Below, one piece after another: positions 1 through 10,325 of a DNA stretch of 64,000 nucleotides. The notes beneath the pieces were generated by a model. That model was not told the origin of the DNA. It saw only the letters and a list, made by a program, of their open reading frames with translations, and ran no database searches. Every line of letters starts with the position of its first letter. Positions within the stretch are counted from its first letter, which is position 1. The stretch lies in contig NC_058524.1 in the NCBI RefSeq assembly GCF_904849725.1, positions 549,385,763 to 549,449,762 on the forward strand. Reading direction: 5' to 3'. The DNA is from Hordeum vulgare subsp. vulgare (taxonomy: Eukaryota; Streptophyta; Magnoliopsida; Poales; Poaceae). Made by a program: the position numbers and the translations under genes.

Positions 1-1226
1 TTTACGATACGAAGGCGCCGCCACCCCCTGTTCTTCATGTGGAGGGCAGATCTGGAGTTCGTTTTGGGCTCCGGAGAGGGGAGATCGTCGCCATCGTCAT
101 CATCAACCTTCCTCCATCGACAATTCCATGATGCTCTTCATCGTTCGTGAGTAATCTCACCGTAGGCTTGCTGGACAGTGATGAGTTGGACGAGATCTAT
201 CATGTAATCGAGTTAGTTTTCACGGGGATTGATCCCTAGTATCCACTATGTTCTGAGATTGATGTTGCTACTACTTTGCCATTCTTAATGCTTGTCACTA
301 GGGCCCGAGTGCTATGATTTCATATCTGAACCTATTATGTTGTCGCCGATATATGTGTGTTTTAGATCCTATCTTGCAAGTTGTAGTCACCTACTATGTG
401 TTATGACCCGGCAACCCCGGAGTGACAATAGCCGGAACCACTCCCGGAGATGACCATAGTATGAGGAGTTCATGTATTCACCAAGTGTTAATGCGTTGGT
501 CCGGTTCTTTATTAAAAGGAGAACCTTAATATCCCGTAGTTTCCATTAGGACCCCGCTGCCATCGGAGGGATGGACAATAGATGTCATGCAAGTTCTTTT
601 CCCTAAGCACGTATGACTACATACGAAATACATGCCTACATTAGATTGACGAACGGGAGCTAGTTACATATCTCTCCGTGTTATAGCTATTACATGATGA
701 ATCACATCCGTCATTACTCATCCATCACCGATCCACTGCCTACGAGACTTTTACTACTGGTCCTTGCTACGTTACTTTGTCGCTACTACTGTTGCTACTA
801 CTGTTACTCTGCTGCTGCTGTCACTACTGCTGTTCCTTGCTACTGCTGCCACTACTGTTGTTACTTGTTGCAGTTGTCACTACTGTTGTTACTTGCTGCT
901 TTGCTGTTACTTGTTGCAAGACTTTTCCGACACCGTTGTCGGGGAAGAATAGTTCCCCCTCCACGTGCTATTTACTGGCGCCATTGATACAACAGTTAGG
1001 AATAGTCTGTCGTCAACAGATCTTTTTGACACCGTTGCTATCATACCACTTTTCTAGTGATACTTTGCTTGCAGACACAAATCCGTCAGGTGTGGTTGAA
1101 ACTGACAAATTCAGCTGCTAATACTTGAGAATATTCTTTCGCTTCCCTTTGTGTCGAATCAATAAATTTGGGTTGAATACTCTACCCTCGAAAACTGTTG
1201 CGATCCCCTGTACTTGTGGGTTATCA
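1..1226 (+). mobile_element. LTR E, family II Gypsy LTR, left end outside window
   Basis: This stretch aligns along its whole length with the LTR of element D. Window base 1 corresponds to about base 376 of D's 5' LTR, so roughly 375 bp of this LTR lie to the left of the window. It carries the same CTG/TTG-rich tract (about 740-920) and ends at GGGTTATCA (1226), where it abuts C internal sequence of opposite orientation. It may be a solo LTR or the 3' LTR of an element lying to the left; this cannot be decided here. Unlike D, its 3' end has no primer-binding-site-like extension. Confidence 0.8.
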
Positions 1227-2005
1227 AGAGGCTCTTTGACAGATAAACAAATATGCATGTGAGAGCCACTAAACATTTTAACCATGGTCTTCTACCTTGA
1301 CCCAAAGAAAAAGAAAACTATTTACACGGGAAAGCTCCCAACAAGCAAAAGAAGAACGGGAAATCTTTTTGGGTTTTCTTTTCAAACACCACTAAGCAAG
1401 CTGGAAAGTAAACTTACAACTAATTTTTTTTGTTTTTCTCAATCTAAACAAACACACGAGAAGAAAGCGAGAAAAATAAATAAACTAGCATGGATGATAC
1501 AATGGCAAGGTGAGAACACCGACTATCAAAGTGAAAGTGTGAGCATGAATATAAAGTCGCTCAGAAACACATACACCCCCAAGCTTAGGCTTTTGGCCTA
1601 AGTTGGTCTACTCCCATGGAGGGAAATAGCCATCTCCGAGGTACTCCAGAGTGTACTGAGGGTGCCACTGCTGGGTGAGCTCCTCTGGCTCCTACTGATA
1701 AACTAGCGTCTGGTACTCGACTGGTAGCTCGGGCACGGGCGCCTATGGTGGCGCTATGCCCCAATATGCATAGATGTCCGAGGGCATAATAATGTACCTG
1801 CCTATATGAAGATTGAACAAAGAAGGAGCAGGCAAAGTAATAGTCTCACGAGTACCCTGACTAAATACAAAGTTATAAATCATCCTCTTATTTATATCTT
1901 TATCAAGAAAGTCATGGCGAACCATGCTATCATAATCTAGATATCTCTCAGGAAGAAGCATATCTTCTTCCTTGTACAGTCTAATAGGTATCTCAAAATG
2001 TTTAG
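1227..2005 (-). mobile_element. Element C (family II, non-autonomous Gypsy), left segment
   Basis: Read on the minus strand, this is the continuation of C beyond the inserted element A. It holds the C-terminal part of the additional ORF (1608-2000) and then 3' non-coding sequence homologous to D after 57153 and to F near 47935-48080. The match includes the segment rich in AAGAAAAAGAAAAC at about 1300. It is cut at 1226/1227 by the oppositely oriented LTR E. The true 3' LTR of C is outside the window. Confidence 0.8.
1608..2000 (-). pseudogene. C additional ORF (ATHILA ORF-1-like), C-terminal fragment
   Basis: This is the second half of the protein whose first half is at 11821-12501. The frame runs straight through if element A and one TTTAG copy are removed. 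It is collinear with residues about 240-340 of D's intact additional ORF (56131-57153), and both end in a PWE-type C-terminus before the stop at 1608-1610. Two in-frame stops (TAG at 1743-1745 and one near 1692) show it is dead. No catalytic motif is visible. The assignment to the ATHILA ORF-1-like group rests on the conserved arrangement in the N-terminal half and is an inference. Confidence 0.7.
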
Positions 2006-3558
2006 TGCTATGGCAACAAAAGTCCTTCCCCAGCAAAGCCAGGAATTCTTCTTGCTACTTCTCTTGTTGGCGTCGGTTTTTCCCTTGAAGAGGAAAGGGT
2101 GATCTAGCACAGGAGCAGTTAGTATTTCCCTCAGTTTGAGAACCAAGGTATCAATCCTGTAGGAGAATCTCGTCAAGTCCAGAGTACCTGCACAAACACA
2201 AAGAGCTTGCACCCAACGCTATAAAGGGGCTATCAATCCCTTCAAGATTGATTGCAAAGTGAGATCTGAAGGCGGAAAGTGCAACGAAGAAAAAGTGTAA
2301 GGCTTAAAATATGGTGTGGAGTAGACCCGGGGGCCATAGTGTTCACTAGAGGCTTCTCTCAAAATAGCAAATATTACGGTGGGTGAACAAATTACTGTCG
2401 AGCAATTGATAGAACCGCGCAAAATCATGACGATATCTAAGGCAATGATCATACATATAGGCATCACGTCCGAGACAAGTAGACCGATACTTTCTGAATC
2501 TACTACTATTACTCCACACATCGACCACTATCCAGCATGCATCTAGTGTATTGAGTTCATGACGAACAGAGTAACGCCTTAAGCAAGATGACATGATGTA
2601 TAGGGATAATCTCAAACCAATGATGAAAACCCCATCTTTTTACCCTTGATGGAAACAACACGATGCGTGCCTTGCTAACCCTTCTGTCACTGGGTGAGGT
2701 CACCACACGGTATGAACCCAAAACCAAGCACTTCTCCCATTGCAAGAATCATAGATCTATTTGGCCAGACAAAACCCACAACTCGAAGAGAATTACAAAG
2801 ATATGAAATCATGCATAAGAGAGATCAGAACAAACTCAAATAAGATTCATAGATAATCTGATCATAAATCCACAATTCATCGGATCTCGACAAACACACC
2901 GCGAAAGAAGATTACATCGGATATATCTCCATTAAGATCATGGAGAACTTTGTATTGAAGATCCAAGAGATAGACGAAGCCATCTAGCTACTAGCTATGG
3001 ACCCGTAGGTCTATGGTGAACTACTCACGCATCATCGGAGAGGTCATGGTGTTGATGAAGAAGCCCTCCGTGTCCGAATCCCCCTACGACAGGGCACCAG
3101 AGCGTGCCCCAAATGGGATCTTGCGGAGACAGAAGCTTGCGGCGGCGGAAAAGTACTTTCGATGATCTCATGATTTTTTCTCGGATTTTAGGGAATATAT
3201 AGGCGCAAAACCTAGGGCAGAGGTGGCCCAGGGAGCCCACAAGCTAGGGAGGCCCGGCCCTCCTGGCCGCGGCTAGGGGGCTTGTGGGGTCCCTGCAGGC
3301 CCCGTGTCCTGATTCTCCGATTTCCCGATCTTTTTCTGTTTCGGAAAAAATCTTTTTGGCAGTTTCATTCCGTTTGTACTCCGTTCAAAATCCTCCTCTG
3401 AAAGGGGTCAAAAACAAGGAAAAAACAGGAACTGGCAGTTAGCACGGATTTAATAAGTTAGTCCCAAAAAATATATAAAAGGCATGCAAAACATCCAAAG
3501 TTTGACAAGATAATAGCATGAAACCATCAAAAAATATAGATAAGTTGGAGACGTATCA
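2006..3558 (-). repeat. Element A 3' LTR
   Basis: 1553 bp, TGATACGTCTCC at its minus-strand start (3558) and CATAGCA at its end (2006). A TATA-like CTATATATT lies near 3195-3203 on the minus strand, downstream of a GC-rich inverted repeat (about 3225-3300). Near its 3' end (2027-2041) it holds a degenerate copy of the tRNA-Asp primer binding site, which is therefore part of the LTR. It differs from the 5' LTR by several indels, so the element is not very recent. Confidence 0.92.
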
Positions 3559-4581
3559 AGCATCTCCAAGCTTAACTCCTGCTCGTCCTCGAGTAGGGAA
3601 GTGAAAAAGAATGTATTTTTTATGTGGAATGCTACCTAGCATAGTTGTCCTTTGCAACTTCTTTCATGTGACATGAGTGTCAGATCCGTGAGATTCAAAG
3701 CAATAGTTTGCTATTGACATGAAAACAATAATACTTCAATCAAACTAGCAAGGTGATCATGAACTTTCAAAATAACAAGGCCAAGGAAAGTTATCCCTAC
3801 AAAAACATATAGTCTGGCTATGCTCCATCATCCTCACGCAACTAATTTAAATCATTCACAACCCCGGTATTGGCCAAGTAATTGTTTTCGCACTCTTACT
3901 TTCTCAAACTTTTTATAACTATCACGCAATACATGAGCGTGAGCCATGTATATAGCACTAAAAGTGGAATAGAGTGGTGTGGTGGTTGTGAGACAAAAAG
4001 GAGGAGATGGTCACATTGACTCGGCGTATCAAAGGGCTATGGAGATGCCCATTAATAGATATCAATGTGAATGAGTAGGGATTACCATACAAAGGATGCA
4101 CTAGAGCTATAAGTATGTGAAAGCTCAAAAGTAGAACTAGTGGGTCTGCATCCAACTTGCTTGCTCACGAAGACCTAGGGCAATTTTGAGGAAGCCCATC
4201 ATTGGAATATACAAGCCAAGTTTTATAATGAAGATTCCCACTAGCATATGGTGGTGACGACACGAGAGGCTCTCAAACATGAAGAACATGGTGCTATTAC
4301 GAAGCACAAGTGTGGAAAAATATAGTAGCATTTTCCCTTCTCTCTTTTTCTCTCTTCTCTTTTTTTATTTGGGCTCTTAGGCCTCTGTTTTTTTATTTTT
4401 TATTTTTTTTATTTTTTGGGCTCCCTGGCCTCTTTTTTTCCTCACATGGGACAATGCTCTAATAATGATGATCATCACACTTTTATTTACTCACAACTCA
4501 AAGCTTAGAAATGACTCTACAGGAAATGCCTCCGACAGTGTACCGGGATGTGCAACGATCTAGCTTGGCGTATGACGTTGA

Positions 4582-6361
4582 TGTTGGAATTATGCCCTAG
4601 AGGCAATGATAAATAAGTTATTATTATAATTCCTGTATCAAGATAATAATTATTCTCCATGCTATAATTGTGTTGAATGAAGACTTAGATACATGTGTGG
4701 ATACATAGACAAAACACTGTCCCTAGCAAGCCTCTTGTTGGCTAGCCAGTTGATCAAGGATAGTCAAGGTCTTCTGACTATGTACAAGGTGTTGTCGCTT
4801 GATAACTGGATCACATCATTGGGTGAATCATGTGATGGACTAGACCCAAACTAATAAATGTAGCATGTTGATCGTGTCATTTTGTTGCTACTGTTTTCTG
4901 CGTGTCAAGTATTTATTCCTATGACCATGAGATCATATAACTCACTGGCACCGTAGGAATTCTTTGTGTGTATCAAACGTCACAACATAACTGGGTGACT
5001 ATAAAGATGCTCTACAGGTGTCTCCGAAGGTGTCCGTTGAGTTAGTATGGATCAAGACTGGGATTTGTCACTCCGTGTGACGAAGAGGTATCTCGGGGCC
5101 CACTCGGTAATACAACATCACACACAAGCCTTGCAAGCAATGTGACTTAGTGTAAGTCACGGGATCTTGTATTACGGAACGAGGAAAGAGACTTGCCAGT
5201 AAACGAGGTTGAAATAGGTATGCGGATACTGACGATTGAATCTCGGGCAAGTAACATACCGAAGGACAAAGGGAATGACATACGGGATTATATGAATCCT
5301 TGGCACTGAGGTTCAATCGATAAGATCTTCGTAGAATATGTAGGATCCAATATGGGCATCCAGGTCCCGCTATTGGATATTGACCGAGGAGTCCCTCGGG
5401 TCATGTCTACATAGTTCTCGAACCCGTAGGGTCTGGACGCTTAAGGTTCGATGATGTTTTATGCGTATTTGAGTTATATGGTTCGTTACCGAATATTGTT
5501 CGGAGTCCCGGATGAGATCACAGACGTCACGAGGGTTTCCGGAATAGTCCGGAAACGAAGATTGATATATAGGATGACCTCATTTGATTACCGGAAAGTT
5601 TTCGGCATTACCGGGAATGTACCGGGAGTGACGAATGGGTTCCGGATGTTCACCGGGGGTGCCAGCCCACCCGGGGGAAGCCCATAGGCCTTAGGGGTGC
5701 CGCACCAGCCGGACTGGTAGGACAACCCAAGAGGCCCTATGCGCAGGAGAAGAAAAAATCAAAGAGATAAGAAAAAAAGGGGGGAAGTGGGAAAGTGGAG
5801 AAGGACTCCAACTTCCAATCCTAGTTGGACTAGGATTGGAGGAGGACTCCTCCTCCCCCCCCTTCGGCCAACCCCTTGAGGCTCCCTTGAGCCTCAAGGC
5901 AGGTCCCTCCCCCTCCCTCCTATATATACTGAGGTATTAGGGCTGATTTGAGACAACTTTGCCACGGCAGCCCGACCACATGCCTCCACGGTTTTTCCTC
6001 TAAATCCTATTTATGCGGACCAGGGCGGAGCCCTGGTGAGATATATCACCACCAACCTCCGGAGCACCGTCACGCTGCCGGAGAACTCATCTACCTCTCC
6101 GTCTCTCTTGCTGGATCAAGAAGGCCGAGATCATTGTCGAGCTGTACGTGTGCTCAACGCGGAGGTGCCGTTCATTTGGCACTAGATCGGAGCGGATCGT
6201 GGGACGGATCGCGGGACGGTTCGTGGGACGGTTCGCGGGGCGGATCGAGGGACGTGAGGACGTTCCACTACATCAAAATCCCCTCTCGTAGATGGACATC
6301 ACCATGATAGGTCTTCGTGCGCATAGGAATTTTTTTGTTTCCCATGCAACATTCCCCAACA
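4582..6361 (+). mobile_element. Solo LTR of BARE1/WIS/Angela-type Copia element
   Basis: 1780 bp starting TGTTGGAATTATGCCC and ending TTCCCCAACA, which I recognise as the LTR of the BARE1/WIS/Angela group of Triticeae Copia elements. There is no internal domain and no second LTR nearby, so it is a solo LTR left by recombination between two LTRs. Flanks are GTTGA (4577-4581) and ATTGA (6362-6366), a target duplication with one later change. The related element B keeps the uninterrupted sequence at 18258-18290 in reverse orientation, which confirms both the boundary and GTTGA as the original target. Confidence 0.93.
5920..5928 (+). promoter_or_regulatory. TATA box of BARE-type LTR
   Basis: CTATATATA following a C-rich stretch, at the position where BARE1-type LTRs carry their TATA box. 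Transcription would start shortly downstream and run to the right, out of the LTR. Confidence 0.6.
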
Positions 6362-8081
6362 ATTGAAACATCTCGCTAGCTATCTTACGATCATGCAATG
6401 GCAATATCAGAGTGATGGCACAAGTCATGAGACGGAACGGTGGGAGTTGCATGGCAATATATCTCGGAATGGCTATGAAAATGCCATAGTAGGTAGGTAT
6501 GGTGGCTGTTTTGAGGAAGGCATATGGTGGGTTTGTGTATCGGCAAAAATTGCGCGGCACTAGAGAGGCTAGCAATGGTGGAAGGTGAAAGTGCATCTAT
6601 ACCATGGACTCACATTAGTCCTGAAGAACTCACATACTTGTTGCGGAAGTTTTTATTAGTAATCGAAACAAAGTTCTAAACGCATACTCCTAGGGGAAGG
6701 GTTGGTAGGTGCTAACCATCGCGCGATCCCGGCCTCAACACAAAGGATGACCATCAGTAGATCAATTGTGCTCCGACTTCCTAACATAGTACTTCACCAT
6801 ACGTGCATGCTACGGGAATCACTAACTTCAACACAAGTATTTCTAGATTCACAACACCCTACTAACATAATTCTTAATATTACCAATTCCACGTCTCAAA
6901 ACTAATTGAGAGGAATCGAAACTTCTCTTTCTACTCAATGCACATGAAGATGGAGGTTTTTGTATCCTTTTTGGGTACCTATCACCTTTGGGACTACTTT
7001 CTTAGCATAAGCCAACTACCAAATCACGCACCGCCGTGCTCTAAAAGATCTAAGTGAAGCACATAGAGCTAAATTATCTAGCTCAAAAGATATAAGTGAA
7101 GCACAATGAGCATTCTAGCAAAATCACGATGAGTGCATGTCTCTTTCTAAAGGTGTGCAGCAAGGATGATTGTGACACAACAAAAAGGAAAGACTCCTAA
7201 GATACAAGATGCTCCAAGAAAAACACATATCATGTGGTGAATAAAAATATAGCTCCAAGAAATGTTACCGATGGATTGAAAACGAAAGAGGGGATGCCTT
7301 CCCGGGGCATCCCCAAGCTTAGGTTTTTGGTGTCCTTGAATTTGGCTTGGGATTCCTTGGGCATCCCAAAGCTTGAGCTCTTTCCACTCCTTATCTCTTT
7401 GTCCATGAGAACATCACCCAAAACTTGAAAACTACACAACACAAAACTTAAACAGAAACTCGTGATAACATTAGCACAAGAAAACAAACTACCACCTCCT
7501 TCGGTACTGTAACAATCTTGATTTCTATTTGTATTGGTGATGGGCTACTGTATTCTCACTTTTCCATGGCAAGTACCCCCCCCCCGATACTAATCATAGT
7601 TTCATCAAAACAAGCAACCAACTCAACAAAAACAGAATCTGTCAAAAATAGACTAGTATGTAGAAATCTGTATACTTCGTATACTTCTGGTACGTCAAAA
7701 ATTCTGAACAGTTGCGACTGCCTGCAAAGAAGGCATATAAACCAGCAGAAAAAAGAATCAACTCAAAACCTCTTTCTGAATAAAAATGAAAAATCATCTC
7801 ATGAGCGAAAAGTTTCTGTCTTTTTTTAGCAGGATCAAACAACCATCACCAAGACTAGTCATAAAGGTTTTGCTTGGCTCAAACACAAAAAGAAACACAG
7901 AAAACACAATCACAACAGAATTATGAAAGTGTGGATGCAACAAAAGAGAAAGAAAAAGATAAATTCATTGGGTTGCCTCCCAACAAGCGCTATTGTTTAA
8001 CGCCCCTAGCTAGGCATAAAAGCGATAGAATCACGTATCTTCGTCTTTGGTGCTCAAACCATAAGTGGCCCTAATCATGGA

Positions 8082-10106
8082 TTAATAAGGAAATCTTATT
8101 TTCTTTCTAGGAAGGTGCTCCATGCCCTTCTTTAAAGGAAACTGAAATCTAATATTCCCTTCCTTCATATCGATGATAGCACCGATAGTCCTTAGGAAAG
8201 GTCTACCAAGAATAATAGGGCATGTAGGATTGCAATCAATGTCAAGCACAATGAAATCCACGGGTACATAGTTCCTATTTGCAATAATAAGAACATCATT
8301 GATCCTTCCCATGGGTGTCTTGACAGTAGAATCCGCAAGATGAAAATTAAGAGAACACTCCTCAATCTCATTAAAACCCAGAACATCACATAAAGACTTC
8401 GAAATCGCGGAAACACTAGCACCCAAATCACACAAAGCATTGCATTCATAGTTTTTTATTTTGATTTTGATAGTAGGTTCCCACTCATCATGAAGCTTTC
8501 CAGGGATAGAGACTTCCAATTCAAGTTTCTCTTCAAGAGATTTTGGCATGGCTTCGACCATATGATCGGTAAAGGCCTTGTTTTGGCTATAAGCGTGTGA
8601 AGAGTTTAACATGGATTGAATCAAGGAAATGCATTCAATCAAGGAGCAACTATCATAGTTGAATTCCTTGAAATCCAAGGTAGTAATTTCATTACTACTC
8701 AAAGTTTTAATATCTTCTACTCCACTTTCAATGCTTTTAGCATCAAGATAGATGGACTCCGAATCATTGGGGCACTTTTCAACCAAAGTGGATTCATATC
8801 CAGCCCCATCATCATTAGGTTTGACACAAGAAAACAAAGATACAATGGGAGTCACACCAAGCACTTTAAGATCTTCGTGATTCTTATCACGAGAACATGC
8901 CTTTTTAAGCCATTCATGTCTAGCACGAATTTGGGCGGTTCTTTCTTTGCAATCAATCATGGAAACACGCATAGCTTTCAAAGTTTCATCCATATTGATC
9001 TTGGGAGGAGTACATCTAACTTTCAAAGCATCAACATCACTAGACATTCTATCAACGCTCTTAGCCAAATCGTCAATTTTGAGTAGTTTTTCCACTATGG
9101 ACGTATTGAATTTTTTTTGTGAGTTGATAAACTCTTTGATATTACTCTCTAGATCAGAGGGTAACCTATTGTAATTTCCATGAGTATTGTTGTAAGAGTT
9201 GCCAAAGTTATTAGAGGAGTTACTAGGAAAAGGCCTAGGAACATAGTTTCCTCTAAAAGCATTATTGTTGCAAAAATTATTCCTACCAACAAAATTAACG
9301 TCCAAGCTAGCGTTGCCACTATCAATCAAGGAAGACAAGGGCATATCATTAGGATCTAAAGGAGCACTTCTACTAGCAACCAAATTCATTAACTCATCCA
9401 TCTTAGCACTCAACGAGTTAGTTTCTTCTATAGCGTGTACCTTCTTACTAGTAGGTGACCTTTCAGTGTGCCACTGGGAGTAGTTCGTCATGATATTGTC
9501 TAGGAGCTTTGTGGCCTCCCCTAACGTGATTTCCATGAACGTTCCACCTGAGGCGGAGTCCAAGATATTTCTAGAAGCGAAATTCAAGCCAGCGTAGAAG
9601 ATTTGTATAATCATCCAACGACTCAAGCCGTGAGCAGGACAATTTCTAATCATCAATTTCATTCTCTCCCAAGATTGTGCAACGTGTTCATGATCAAGTT
9701 GCTTAAAATTCATGATATCATTACGGAGAGAGATAATCTTAGCCGGCGGAAAATACTTGGAAATATAAGCATCTTTGCACTTATCCCAATAATCGATACT
9801 ATTTTTGGGCAAAGACGAAAACCAAGTTTTTGCTCGATCTCGCAACGAGAAAGGAAAAAACTTCAATTTAATCACATCATTATCCACATCTTTCTTATTT
9901 TGCATATCGCAAAGCTCAATGAAGGTATTGAGATGGGATGCGGCATCTTCACTAGGAAGGCCGGAGAATTGCTCTTTCATAACAAGATTCAGCAAAGCAA
10001 CATTGATTTTGTATGACTCCGCACTAGTGGCGGGAGCAATTAGAGTACTAATAAAATCATTATTATTAGTATTCGAGAAGTCACAAAGTTTGGTGTTTTC
10101 AGTCAT
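8082..10106 (-). CDS. Gag-protease polyprotein of element A, intact
   Basis: A 674-residue uninterrupted reading frame. I chose the ATG at 10104-10106 because the upstream part of the open frame runs through the leader and primer binding site and has no ATG of its own. Residues about 47-215 look like a retrotransposon Gag domain, with the FPFSLRDRAKTWFSSLP motif typical of Ty3/Gypsy plant Gags. No CCHC zinc knuckle is visible. The last 116 residues form an aspartic protease: the catalytic motif CDLGAS starts at residue 559 and the ILGRPFL motif lies near residue 635. The protein would form virus-like particles and process itself. The frame ends at TAA 8082-8084 without RT or integrase, so the element supplies structural proteins only. 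Confidence 0.9.
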   Translation of the reverse strand: MTENTKLCDFSNTNNNDFISTLIAPATSAESYKINVALLNLVMKEQFSGLPSEDAASHLNTFIELCDMQNKKDVDNDVIKLKFFPFSLRDRAKTWFSSLPKNSIDYWDKCKDAYISKYFPPAKIISLRNDIMNFKQLDHEHVAQSWERMKLMIRNCPAHGLSRWMIIQIFYAGLNFASRNILDSASGGTFMEITLGEATKLLDNIMTNYSQWHTERSPTSKKVHAIEETNSLSAKMDELMNLVASRSAPLDPNDMPLSSLIDSGNASLDVNFVGRNNFCNNNAFRGNYVPRPFPSNSSNNFGNSYNNTHGNYNRLPSDLESNIKEFINSQKKFNTSIVEKLLKIDDLAKSVDRMSSDVDALKVRCTPPKINMDETLKAMRVSMIDCKERTAQIRARHEWLKKACSRDKNHEDLKVLGVTPIVSLFSCVKPNDDGAGYESTLVEKCPNDSESIYLDAKSIESGVEDIKTLSSNEITTLDFKEFNYDSCSLIECISLIQSMLNSSHAYSQNKAFTDHMVEAMPKSLEEKLELEVSIPGKLHDEWEPTIKIKIKNYECNALCDLGASVSAISKSLCDVLGFNEIEECSLNFHLADSTVKTPMGRINDVLIIANRNYVPVDFIVLDIDCNPTCPIILGRPFLRTIGAIIDMKEGNIRFQFPLKKGMEHLPRKKIRFPY

Positions 10107-10297
10107 GGTAACTTCGGCAACCAAGCAAGCACACAAGAGAACAAAGAGTAAGCGAGAAAAAAGGGTGAACGAAAAGGCGAACGAAAAAAGGCAAATCGGT
10201 GAAGTGGGGGAGAGGAAAACGAGTGGCAACTGGCAAACAAAGTAAATGCAAGAGATGAGTTTGCGACACTTACTTGGATGAGTTCTTGACTTGATCC

Positions 10298-10315
10298 TCC
10301 CCGGCAACGGCGCCA
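10298..10315 (-). other. Primer binding site of element A (tRNA-Asp)
   Basis: Minus strand TGGCGCCGTTGCCGGGGA, 10 bp inside the 5' LTR end. It is an 18-base perfect complement to the 3' end of plant tRNA-Asp(GUC) as I know it. It primes minus-strand cDNA synthesis. Confidence 0.88.
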
Positions 10316-10325
10316 GAAATTATTC

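Larger units (their letters stand above)
3559..8081 (-). other. Element A 3' non-coding region (with nested solo LTR)
   Basis: No supported gene. This region lies between the gag-protease stop codon and the 3' LTR. Apart from the BARE-type solo LTR at 4582-6361 it aligns, reversed, with the 3' non-coding region of B (16333-19249). The polypurine stretch next to the LTR (near 3560-3580, minus strand GGAGTTAAGCTTGG) is shared with B (19230-19249) and is the likely plus-strand primer. Short ORFs here have no recognisable similarity. Confidence 0.8.

Noticed and set aside
694..1121. Leu/Cys-rich overlapping ORFs (also 51998-52424 and 60160-60605)
   Set aside because: They translate the CTG/TTG-rich LTR tract in three frames; compositional artefacts.
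2219..2745. Recurring small ORFs found in every family I LTR (also 10582-11006, 14899-15425, 20013-20448)
   Set aside because: The same non-coding LTR sequence in different copies; frames are not preserved at the ends and no domain is present.
8616..10245. Several plus-strand ORFs of 72-156 codons
   Set aside because: They are antisense to the intact Gag-protease of A and have no recognisable domain.
10298..10315. Possible tRNA-Asp gene
   Set aside because: Only the 3' 18 bases of tRNA-Asp are matched, at a retrotransposon primer binding site; no cloverleaf is present.
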